In this document: positions 1 through 5,728 of the stretch, one piece after another | How the letters are laid out: the number at the start of each line of letters is the position of its first letter | How positions within the stretch are numbered: position 1 is the stretch's first letter | Source of the DNA: Desulfonema limicola | Lineage (GTDB): Bacteria > Desulfobacterota > Desulfobacteria > Desulfobacterales > DYRC01 | Assembly (NCBI GenBank): GCA_020718925.1 | Contig: DYRC01000267.1 | Span: 1 to 5,728, forward strand | Direction of reading: 5' to 3' | Length of the DNA stretch: 5,728 bases | Made by a program: the position numbers and the translations under genes | Notes under the pieces: model-generated | What the model was told of the DNA's origin: nothing | What the model saw: the letters and a program-made list of their open reading frames with translations, nothing else | Database searches by the model: none

Positions 1-56
1 GTGAGAAATGGGAAGTGAGAAGTGAGAAATGGGAAGTGAGAAGTGAGAAATGGGAT
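1..56 (+). repeat. Heptamer tandem repeat with 21-bp higher-order period, in coding sequence
   Basis: The stretch is built of 7-bp units: GTGAGAA, ATGGGAA, GTGAGAA, then the same three again, then GTGAGAA and ATGGGAT. Bases 1-21 and 22-42 are identical. Three heptamers make 21 bp, or seven codons, so the array encodes a repeating SEKWEVR peptide and stays in frame. It probably continues left of the window. It forms the linker just before the REC domain of gene 1. The same heptamer family recurs at about 2575-2602 and 4663-4758. Confidence 0.95.
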
Positions 57-458
57 GCGGATTATGCGAATATCGTCTTTGAAAATATAACGATACTGAT
101 AGCTGATGACGCTGAAGATAACCGAACGCTGCTCAGAGAATTTTTTCAGGACATGAATATCTGTTTCATTGAAGCTGAAGATGGGCGGGAGGTGATTACT
201 GCCGCACAACATACGCCGCCGGATATTATTCTGATGGACATCAGCATGCCGGTTATGGATGGATACGAAGCAATAAAACTGATAAAAGAGGACGTAACAT
301 TAAAGGATATTCCTGTGATTGCGGTTACAGGATATGCAACGCCGGATGATGAAAAACAGATTACCGCTGCCGGATTTGACGGCTATCTGAGCAAACCGTT
401 CCTACGCGCGGAATTATTTCAGGAAATTTCCCGCTTCATCAAAACAAAAAAGGAGTAA
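1..458 (+). CDS. Response regulator receiver domain, probably the 3' end of a hybrid histidine kinase (5' partial)
   Basis: The product ends in a complete CheY-like receiver (REC) domain, which accepts a phosphoryl group from a histidine kinase in the cytoplasm. Counting from the GTG at 15, the acidic pair is D31-D32, the phosphoacceptor is D75 (motif LMDISMPVMDG), the switch Thr is T105 and the conserved Lys is K127 (LSKP). The protein stops about 12 residues after the last REC motif, so no output domain follows. The frame (first full codon at 3) stays open to the left edge, and the first 18 or so codons are a tandem repeat encoding SEKWEVR. GTG codons at 15 and 36 lie in the repeat and neither has a clear ribosome binding site, so I infer that the true start is upstream. 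The REC is strikingly like that of the next gene, which is a hybrid kinase, so this is probably the tail of a paralogous hybrid kinase. A stand-alone regulator is the alternative. Confidence 0.85.
   Translation, partial: EKWEVRSEKWEVRSEKWDADYANIVFENITILIADDAEDNRTLLREFFQDMNICFIEAEDGREVITAAQHTPPDIILMDISMPVMDGYEAIKLIKEDVTLKDIPVIAVTGYATPDDEKQITAAGFDGYLSKPFLRAELFQEISRFIKTKKE
451..455 (+). promoter_or_regulatory. Ribosome binding site of the 884-aa kinase
   Basis: AGGAG lies 9 nt before the ATG at 465. It sits in the last codons of gene 1, immediately before its TAA at 456-458. This fixes the start of gene 2 and suggests translational coupling within one transcript. Confidence 0.8.
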
Positions 459-464
459 ATCATT

Positions 465-3119
465 ATGGAGGATATAAAACAGATTCCCGCTATCCGCTGG
501 AGCATCAGATGGAAACTGATGATCGTGATGACCATGCTGGTTGTCGGCGTTGTGGTGATATTGACATACATACAGATAAACTATCAGAAAACAATGATGG
601 AAAAAGAATTATACAAACGCACAGAACTGATGAAGGAAAATATGATCGTGCGCGGCAAGGGGGTTGTATCGAATCTTTCTGCACTGATAGAAAAAGATAT
701 TGCCGCGTATAATTTCTCAGGGGTTATAGAAAGCATCAGCAATGGCGTTAAAGAACATAAGGATATCGCGTATGCTGTCCTGACAGATGCGTCAGGTACT
801 GTTTTTGTTCACTCGCTGCATCCCGAACTGATTCATACCACATTAAACGATGAGAAAGTCAGAGCGGCACTGAATGATAAAACCATGACTGCCATAGAAT
901 CTTCAAACGCGGATGAGTCTGCGATTGAATTTATAAATCCTATCCGGATCAGCATTCAGCCGTGGGGCGTATTAAAGGTGGTTTATACCTTGAAAGTTCT
1001 CAAAGCAGAAATAGGAAACTCTGAAAGACAGATAGCAGCAACCGTCAACAGCCTGATATATAAATCCGTATTCACATCTTCGGGGTTTATCCTTGTATCC
1101 CTGATTATCGTGTTCATTCTGTCCTCCGAATTTGTGAAACCCATTATTCATCTTACAAAATCTGCTCATAAACTATCCGAAGGCAATTTTTCGATTTCTT
1201 CGGATATTGTGAAAATCCGTTCAGGAGACGAGGTCGGCATACTGGCGGCAACATTTGCGGACATGAGCGAAAAGCTCAAGAGTTTTTATGAAAAATCAGA
1301 AGAATACAGCAAAACGCTTGAGCAGGAAGTGTTTAAAAGAACCGGCGAATTACAGGAGAAAAACGCCACGCTTATTCAGGTGAATGACCGGCTTGAAAAA
1401 ACATTTTCAGAACTTGAAGAAGCCAAAAAAGCGGCAGAAGCCGCCAACCGTGCCAAATCCGAATTTCTTGCCAACATGAGCCATGAAATCCGAACGCCCA
1501 TGAATGCGATTCTCGGTTTTACAGAACTGCTGTCGTTATCTATAAAAGACGGACAGCAGAAAAACTATCTTCAGGCAATTCAGTCCGGCGGCAAAAGTCT
1601 GCTCACCCTGATTAACGATATTCTGGATCTGTCTAAAATCGAAGCCGGAAAGCTGGATGTTCAGTATGAGCCGGTGAATCCTTATCATATTTTTAATGAA
1701 ATCAGACAGATTTTCGCGCTGAAAATATCGCAGAAAAATCTTGATTTCATCACAGAAGTTGCAGAAGATATTCCTGAAAGCCTGCTGTTGGACGAGGTAC
1801 GGACCCGACAGGTATTGTTCAATCTGATCGGCAATTCGGTCAAATTCACGGAAAAGGGATACATCAAAGTTTCTGCAAATAAGATTTACTCTGTACAAGA
1901 TCACAGCAAGCTCGATCTGATAATCAGAATTGAAGATACGGGGATCGGAATCCCGGCGGAATCACAGGACAAGATATTTGAAGCATTCCGGCAGCAGGAT
2001 GGGCAGAGTAATCGGAAATACGGCGGAACCGGGCTGGGGCTGGCAATTACCCGGCGGCTGGTTGAAATGATGAACGGAAATATTATTCTTGAAAGCGAAC
2101 CGGGAAAAGGAAGTGTCTTTGAAATTGTTCTTTATGACGTGGCAGTTGCCGGCACATCTCCGAAAGCCAAAGCACAGAACATATCTGCGGAAAATATCAT
2201 CTTTGAAAATGCAGTCATACTGATTGTTGATGATGTCGACTCCAACCGTCTGCTGCTGAAAGCGTTTTTCAATGATATGAATGTCTGCATCCTTGAAGCT
2301 GAAGACGGGCGGCAGGCGGTTTCCGCAGTCGAATATACGTCTCCTGATCTTATTCTGATGGATATCGGTATGCCGGTCATGGACGGACATGAAGCCACAA
2401 AAAGGATAAAACAACATTCAAAGAAAATTCCTGTGATTGCGCTGACAGCACATGCGATGGCACACGAAAAAGAACGCATCCTTGCCTCCGGATTTGACGG
2501 CTATCTGACAAAGCCGGTTCAACGCGCCGGATTGTTTCAGGAAATTTCCCGCTTTCTTCCCTACACTGAAGAAAGTGAGAAGTGTGAAGTGAGAACTGAG
2601 AAAAGCGAAGCAGAACGTTTGTCTCCTGAAACGCTTGAAAAGCTTCCTGAAATTATTCAGCGTCTTGAAAACGAGTTTGCGCCGTTATACAACAACGTTC
2701 TTGAAAGCCGGAATTTTGCCGATATTGAAGACTTTGCAAAGCAGCTCGGAGAGTTCGGAAAGCAATACGCATTGGAATGTTTTGTTGCTTTGAGCAACGA
2801 GTTGCTGATTCATGCCGGAAATTTTGATATTGAAAATATTGAGTTCGGGTTGGAGTCATATCTGAAATTAGTTGAAGATATTGATTCGGGAGCGGAGGCG
2901 GAAAAGACGCTGAACGTCCTGATGCCGGATCCCCTGACCGTGCTGCCTTCAGAATTGGTGAAAGATTTGGAAAATGCGGTGATCCGGGGCGATATAAAAC
3001 ATATATCCGAAATGATTGAGCAAATCCGCGCTTATCGCCATTTCGGTTTAGCGGATGCGCTGACAGAATTGGCTGAAAAATTTGATTATGCTGAAATTCT
3101 GCGACTGATTCGTACCTAA
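465..3119 (+). CDS. Membrane-bound hybrid sensor histidine kinase (sensor-HAMP-HisKA-HATPase-REC-degenerate HPt-like region)
   Basis: This is an inner-membrane kinase that should sense an extracytoplasmic signal, autophosphorylate and pass the phosphate to its own receiver. Domains in order: TM1 at about 18-36; extracytoplasmic sensor at about 37-202, possibly Cache-like (segment IAYAVLTDASGTVFVHS); TM2 at about 203-224; HAMP at about 222-272 (P226, DEVG at 255-258); coiled coil to about 330; HisKA with H340 in MSHEIRTP; HATPase_c with N-box 453-462 (N457), G1 box DTGIGI from D491 and G2 box GGTGLGL at 520-526; REC with D589-D590, phosphoacceptor D633, T661 and K683. All catalytic residues are intact. 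A repeat-encoded linker (about 703-717) leads to a helical region at about 720-805 that resembles HPt but has Lys (K759) where the phospho-His would be, then a module at 827-881 also found at the end of the next kinase. The ATG has a good AGGAG site. It is probably in an operon with gene 1. The ligand cannot be named. Confidence 0.93.
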   Translation: MEDIKQIPAIRWSIRWKLMIVMTMLVVGVVVILTYIQINYQKTMMEKELYKRTELMKENMIVRGKGVVSNLSALIEKDIAAYNFSGVIESISNGVKEHKDIAYAVLTDASGTVFVHSLHPELIHTTLNDEKVRAALNDKTMTAIESSNADESAIEFINPIRISIQPWGVLKVVYTLKVLKAEIGNSERQIAATVNSLIYKSVFTSSGFILVSLIIVFILSSEFVKPIIHLTKSAHKLSEGNFSISSDIVKIRSGDEVGILAATFADMSEKLKSFYEKSEEYSKTLEQEVFKRTGELQEKNATLIQVNDRLEKTFSELEEAKKAAEAANRAKSEFLANMSHEIRTPMNAILGFTELLSLSIKDGQQKNYLQAIQSGGKSLLTLINDILDLSKIEAGKLDVQYEPVNPYHIFNEIRQIFALKISQKNLDFITEVAEDIPESLLLDEVRTRQVLFNLIGNSVKFTEKGYIKVSANKIYSVQDHSKLDLIIRIEDTGIGIPAESQDKIFEAFRQQDGQSNRKYGGTGLGLAITRRLVEMMNGNIILESEPGKGSVFEIVLYDVAVAGTSPKAKAQNISAENIIFENAVILIVDDVDSNRLLLKAFFNDMNVCILEAEDGRQAVSAVEYTSPDLILMDIGMPVMDGHEATKRIKQHSKKIPVIALTAHAMAHEKERILASGFDGYLTKPVQRAGLFQEISRFLPYTEESEKCEVRTEKSEAERLSPETLEKLPEIIQRLENEFAPLYNNVLESRNFADIEDFAKQLGEFGKQYALECFVALSNELLIHAGNFDIENIEFGLESYLKLVEDIDSGAEAEKTLNVLMPDPLTVLPSELVKDLENAVIRGDIKHISEMIEQIRAYRHFGLADALTELAEKFDYAEILRLIRT
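2575..2602 (+). repeat. Heptamer repeat in the REC to C-terminal linker of the 884-aa kinase
   Basis: Four consecutive 7-bp units are visible: GTGAGAA, GTGTGAA, GTGAGAA, CTGAGAA, with more diverged units on each side. They encode the charged linker ESEKCEVRTEKSEAE (residues 703-717) between the REC domain and the C-terminal helical region. The units are less perfect than at the left edge of the window, which suggests an older or decaying array. Confidence 0.8.
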
Positions 3120-3127
3120 CCCCCCAG

Positions 3128-3190
3128 CCCCCTTCCCTGGAAGGGAAGGGGGGGAAGAGTGATTACTCCCCTCTCCGTTTCGGGGAGGGG
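3128..3190 (+). terminator. Paired GC-rich hairpins after the 884-aa kinase; possible mRNA end or attenuator
   Basis: Two strong stems of 11 bp and 10 bp lie directly after the stop codon. Neither is followed by a run of T, so this is not a standard intrinsic terminator. The structures could instead protect a 3' end or slow polymerase. The terminator role is inference; the stems themselves are read directly. Confidence 0.3.
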
Positions 3191-3202
3191 CTGGGGGAGG
3201 GG
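3182..3202 (+). other. Putative G-quadruplex motif upstream of the BvgS-type kinase
   Basis: Four G-runs of 4, 4, 5 and 4 bases are separated by A, CT and A, which fits the usual four-tract quadruplex pattern with very short loops. It lies on the coding strand, 23 nt before the ribosome binding site at 3226, so it would be present in any mRNA that reads into gene 3. Its first two G-runs also form the right arm of the hairpin at 3168-3190, so the two structures are mutually exclusive. Confidence 0.6.
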
Positions 3203-3225
3203 TAATGGGGTAAAATTTTATCTGA

Positions 3226-3230
3226 AAGGA
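3226..3230 (+). promoter_or_regulatory. Ribosome binding site of the BvgS-type kinase
   Basis: AAGGA ends 7 nt before a GTG codon at 3238. It supports the GTG start, as does the signal peptide encoded straight after it. Confidence 0.75.
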
Positions 3231-3237
3231 TGATACT

Positions 3238-5703
3238 GTGAAGCTGAAATCTGTGATTCTCATTATATTACTGTTTATCGGAAATATTGTTTTTGCAGAA
3301 GAAACCCGAATATCTGACCCTGAAAAACAGTATTACAGAACAGTAAAACTCTCAGCGGAAGAAGATTTATGGCTGAAAGAGCATCGAACTCTTCGGGTGG
3401 GGGTGGGGATTGCGTGGTCCCCATTTCAGTATTTGGAAAATGGTGAGTTTAAAGGGATAGCTGCTGACTATATCAGACTACTCAGCGAAAGGCTTGGCAT
3501 TCGCATGGAGATCGTCAGCAATGTTTCATCGTTTCAGCAGGTTCTTGATATGGCAAAAAAAAGGGAAATTGATGTGTTGGGATGTGTTACCGAAACCCCT
3601 GAGAGAAAAGAATACATGGATTTCACACAATCTTATCTTTCTTCCCCTGTTGTCATCATTATGCCCAAAGATGAACCATCTGTAAAAGGGTTGAGCGATC
3701 TGAACGGAAAAAAGGTGGCATTTGTAAATAATTTGGCAACTTATGCAAGAGTGAAAGACAAGTTTCCCGGCATTATTCCCTATTTTGTCAAGACGCCGGC
3801 GGAGCAATTGGAGGCAGTCTCGCTCGGCAGGGCAGACGCTTGTTTGGAAAATCTTGCCGCTGCAAGTTATGTTATTCAGAAAAAAAAATTGGACAATCTC
3901 AAAGTCGCGGCATATTCCGGCTTGCCCGGCACCGAGCTTGCTATGGCGTGCCGCAAAGACTGGGCATTGTTATGCGGTATTCTTGACAAAGCACTTGAAT
4001 CCATTACCAAAGAAGAACATGACGCCATTTATAAAAAGTGGATTCCTGTCCGATTTGAATATAAAGCAAACTGGTCTGAAATCCTGAAATGGCTCATTTT
4101 AATCGGGGCGGTTTTTATCATCATCATGGGAATAACGCTTTTTTGGAACAGAAAGTTGTCAAAAGAAATTTCTGTGCGGAAACAGATGGAAAAAGCGCTG
4201 CAAATCGCCAAAGACGCTGCGGAATCTGCCAACCGCGCCAAATCCGAATTTCTGGCAAATATGAGCCACGAACTCCGCACACCGCTGAACGCAACTATCG
4301 GCTTTGCTCAGGTCATGGCACACAGTCAGACGCTTCCGCCCGAACATCAGGAAAATGTCAGTATTATCAGACGCAGCGGAGAATATCTGCTGACGCTGAT
4401 CAATCAGATTCTTGAATTATCAAAAATCGAAGCAGGACGCACCACGCTCAATGAAACCGGTTTTGATCTTCATAAACTGCTGGATGAACTGGAAGATTTA
4501 TTTTTGCTAAGAGTTAAGGAAAAAAACCTGCAACTGATGTTTGAGCGAAGTCCCAATCTGCCTCAGTATATCAGAGGCGATGAAGTCAAACTGAGACAGA
4601 TACTGATTAACCTGCTCAATAATGCAATCAAGTTCACCCAAGAAGGAGGAGTGGCGGTGAGGGTGGAAAGTGAGAAAGTAGAAGTGAGAAGTGAGAAAGC
4701 AGAATCAATTTCTCATTCCTCACTTCTCACTTCTCACTCTTCACTTCTCACTCTTCACTTTGAAATCGAAGACACCGGCTCCGGTATTTCCCCGGACGAA
4801 TTGGACACAGTTTTCAATGCCTTTGTTCAGACATCCGGCGCAAGGGCGCAGGAAGGCACAGGATTGGGACTTGCCATAAGCAGAAAATTTGTGCAGATGA
4901 TGGGCGGAGAGATTAAGGTTCTCAGCGAATTAGGAAAAGGATCGCTGTTCAGATTTGATATTCAGGTGAAACTTGCTGATGCAGGCAGCGTCAATATCAG
5001 GCAGCCTGCCCGGCGGATCATTGCGCTTCAGCCCGGACAGATTACGCATCGCATTCTGATAGTTGATGACAGACCGGACAACCGCCGATTGCTGGTGAAA
5101 CTCCTCGCACCGCTCGGATTCGACATCCGGGAAGCAGTAAACGGTCAGGAAGCTGTTGAGATAAGCGAATCGTATGAACCGCATCTGATTTGGATGGATA
5201 TGCGGATGCCGGTTATGGATGGCTATGAAGCCACAAAAAGAATCCGAAGCACGATAAAAGGACACTCTGCCGCCATTATCGCATTGACTGCCAGCGCGTT
5301 TGAAGAAGAGCGAACTGTCGTGCTGTCTGCGGGCTGCGATGATTTTCTCCGCAAACCTTTCCGGGAACACGAACTTTTTGATATGATGAAAAAGCATCTG
5401 GGAGTATGCTATATTTATGAAGAAGAAGAAGAAACTCTGCCGGACTCTGAGCAGACAAAAGAAGAGAATCGCAAGGCATTGACAGCGGAGGCAGTGTCCG
5501 CTCTGCCGCCGGAGATTGTAAAAGAGTTGGAAAATGCCGCGATTCGGGGTAATATGGACGCTATATCTGCGGTGATCGGGCAAATCCGCGCAATCAATGC
5601 GCCGCTCGCTGACGCGCTGACCGATCTGGCAGATGAGTTTCAATATGCTGAAATTTTAAACCTAACCCCCCAGCCCCCTTCCCTGAAAGGGAAGGGGGAG
5701 TAA
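3238..5703 (+). CDS. BvgS-type hybrid sensor histidine kinase with periplasmic SBP_bac_3 sensor
   Basis: This inner-membrane kinase has a periplasmic binding-protein sensor, as in BvgS and EvgS. A signal peptide occupies residues 1-20 (likely cut VFA|EE). A solute-binding domain of family 3 spans about 52-271, with R123 in TPERKEYMDF, the Arg that binds the carboxylate in amino-acid-binding relatives, and GRADACLEN at 197-205. TM is at about 283-303. HisKA carries H344 (MSHELRTP). HATPase_c has N-box 458-467 (N462), G1 box DTGSGI from D512 and G2 box GTGLGL at 540-545. REC has D610-D611, phosphoacceptor D654, T684 and K706. An acidic linker leads to a module at 756-809 shared with the previous kinase. 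Two oddities stand out: residues 476-507, inside the ATPase domain, are encoded by an inverted heptamer repeat, and the last 12 residues (TPQPPSLKGKGE) are encoded by the GC-rich element. The catalytic motifs are intact. Only one SBP domain is present, where BvgS has two. The ligand is unknown. Confidence 0.93.
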   Translation: MKLKSVILIILLFIGNIVFAEETRISDPEKQYYRTVKLSAEEDLWLKEHRTLRVGVGIAWSPFQYLENGEFKGIAADYIRLLSERLGIRMEIVSNVSSFQQVLDMAKKREIDVLGCVTETPERKEYMDFTQSYLSSPVVIIMPKDEPSVKGLSDLNGKKVAFVNNLATYARVKDKFPGIIPYFVKTPAEQLEAVSLGRADACLENLAAASYVIQKKKLDNLKVAAYSGLPGTELAMACRKDWALLCGILDKALESITKEEHDAIYKKWIPVRFEYKANWSEILKWLILIGAVFIIIMGITLFWNRKLSKEISVRKQMEKALQIAKDAAESANRAKSEFLANMSHELRTPLNATIGFAQVMAHSQTLPPEHQENVSIIRRSGEYLLTLINQILELSKIEAGRTTLNETGFDLHKLLDELEDLFLLRVKEKNLQLMFERSPNLPQYIRGDEVKLRQILINLLNNAIKFTQEGGVAVRVESEKVEVRSEKAESISHSSLLTSHSSLLTLHFEIEDTGSGISPDELDTVFNAFVQTSGARAQEGTGLGLAISRKFVQMMGGEIKVLSELGKGSLFRFDIQVKLADAGSVNIRQPARRIIALQPGQITHRILIVDDRPDNRRLLVKLLAPLGFDIREAVNGQEAVEISESYEPHLIWMDMRMPVMDGYEATKRIRSTIKGHSAAIIALTASAFEEERTVVLSAGCDDFLRKPFREHELFDMMKKHLGVCYIYEEEEETLPDSEQTKEENRKALTAEAVSALPPEIVKELENAAIRGNMDAISAVIGQIRAINAPLADALTDLADEFQYAEILNLTPQPPSLKGKGE
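4663..4758 (+). repeat. Inverted heptamer array inside the ATPase domain of the BvgS-type kinase
   Basis: The left arm (4663-4704) consists of six 7-bp units related to GTGAGAA. After a 5-nt spacer the right arm (4710-4758) has seven units of its complement: TTCTCAT, TCCTCAC, TTCTCAC twice, TCTTCAC, TTCTCAC, TCTTCAC. A perfect 15-bp stem pairs 4681-4695 with 4719-4733, enclosing a 23-nt loop. The total of 96 bp is exactly 32 codons, so the frame is kept. It encodes residues 476-507, a Ser/Glu/Lys-rich stretch followed by a Ser/Leu/His-rich one, between the N-box and the G1 box. Confidence 0.92.
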
Positions 5704-5728
5704 CTACTGCTCCCCTCTCTGTTTCGGG
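5660..5728 (+). repeat. GC-rich palindromic repeat element, copy 2 (cut by the window end)
   Basis: It starts with the same ACCTAACCCCCCAGCCCC as copy 1 and matches it through the first hairpin and into the second (CCCCTCTCTGTTTCGGG), with small differences in the middle. The window ends before the right terminus. Here the element is read in a different frame from copy 1: its left part is translated as the last residues of the BvgS-type kinase and the stop TAA at 5701-5703 lies within it. Confidence 0.85.

Larger units (their letters stand above)
3114..3205 (+). repeat. GC-rich palindromic repeat element, copy 1
   Basis: The element begins ACCTAACCCCCCAGCCCC at the stop codon of the 884-aa kinase and runs to about GGGGTAA at 3205. 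Its ends are imperfect inverted repeats: 3117-3131 (TAACCCCCCAGCCCC) against the reverse complement of 3187-3205. Inside are two hairpins. The first pairs 3128-3138 with 3142-3152 around a 3-nt loop. The second pairs 3168-3177 with 3181-3190 around TTT, with one T-G wobble. A second copy starts at 5660, also at the 3' end of a kinase gene. No reading frame for a transposase is present, so it would be a non-autonomous, REP- or MITE-like element. It fills most of the 118-bp gap before the next gene. Confidence 0.8.

Noticed and set aside
1962..2479. Overlapping minus-strand open frames in the 884-aa kinase
   Set aside because: They are antisense to the HATPase and REC domains, are Cys/Phe-rich with no domain signature, and compete with a clear gene.
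2622..2880. Active HPt domain at the C-terminus of the 884-aa kinase
   Set aside because: The pattern of helices is suggestive, but the position of the phospho-His holds Lys and no HxLKG-like motif is present, so an active phosphotransfer role is not supported.
3211..3216. TAAAAT as a -10 promoter box for the BvgS-type kinase
   Set aside because: The expected -35 position falls in the G-rich element (around GGGCTG) and shows nothing like a -35 box. One AT-rich hexamer is not enough support.
3048..3263. Minus-strand open frame across the intergenic element, with a Pro/Gly-rich product
   Set aside because: Its sequence is just the reverse translation of the GC-rich repeat plus the ends of both genes. 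No start signal supports it.
4663..4758. Could the repeated units be a CRISPR array or a site-specific recombination site?
   Set aside because: The units are only 7 bp with no unique spacers of regular length, and the stretch is translated in frame inside a conserved domain. A simple-sequence inverted array fits better.
4930..5643. Long open frame on the minus strand (237 codons)
   Set aside because: It lies fully opposite the REC and C-terminal part of the BvgS-type kinase, whose motifs are intact. Its translation shows no recognisable domain and looks like a shadow of the coding strand.

Overview
The window is a stretch of bacterial signal-transduction genes, all on the + strand. It holds the 3' end of a response-regulator or hybrid-kinase gene (1-458), a complete membrane hybrid histidine kinase of 884 aa (465-3119), and a complete BvgS-type hybrid histidine kinase of 821 aa with a periplasmic solute-binding sensor (3238-5703). 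No RNA genes, transposases, CRISPR arrays or DNA-binding output regulators are visible. The only non-coding stretch of any size is 3120-3237, and most of it is a GC-rich repeat element.

Gene 1 and gene 2 are separated by 6 bp, with the gene 2 ribosome binding site overlapping the end of gene 1, so they are almost certainly co-transcribed. Their receiver (REC) domains are close paralogues even at DNA level, which points to local duplication. Gene 3 follows after 118 bp and has its own ribosome binding site. Genes 2 and 3 share a kinase core layout (HisKA, HATPase_c, REC) and a similar C-terminal module of about 55 residues, but have different sensors: gene 2 has two membrane segments, an extracytoplasmic sensor and HAMP; gene 3 has a signal peptide, a periplasmic binding-protein domain and one membrane segment. 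Each kinase could phosphorylate its own His, then its own REC Asp. No intact HPt or output domain is present, so the final output of the relay lies outside the window.

The notable feature is two families of short repeats woven into these genes. A 7-bp repeat based on GTGAGAA lies inside the coding sequence of all three genes: in the linker before REC in gene 1, in the linker after REC in gene 2, and as a two-armed inverted array inside the ATPase domain of gene 3. A second, GC-rich palindromic element sits at the 3' end of both complete genes. In gene 2 it provides the stop codon; in gene 3 it is read in another frame and adds a 12-residue tail. Copy 1 also carries a G-quadruplex-type motif shortly upstream of the gene 3 start.

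The organism is probably a Gram-negative bacterium with a large, repeat-rich, signalling-rich genome. From memory, similar translated repeats (SEKWEVR-like and PQPPSLKGKGE-like peptides) occur in filamentous sulfate reducers such as Desulfonema and in some cyanobacteria; this is recollection, not a search, and the assignment is tentative.
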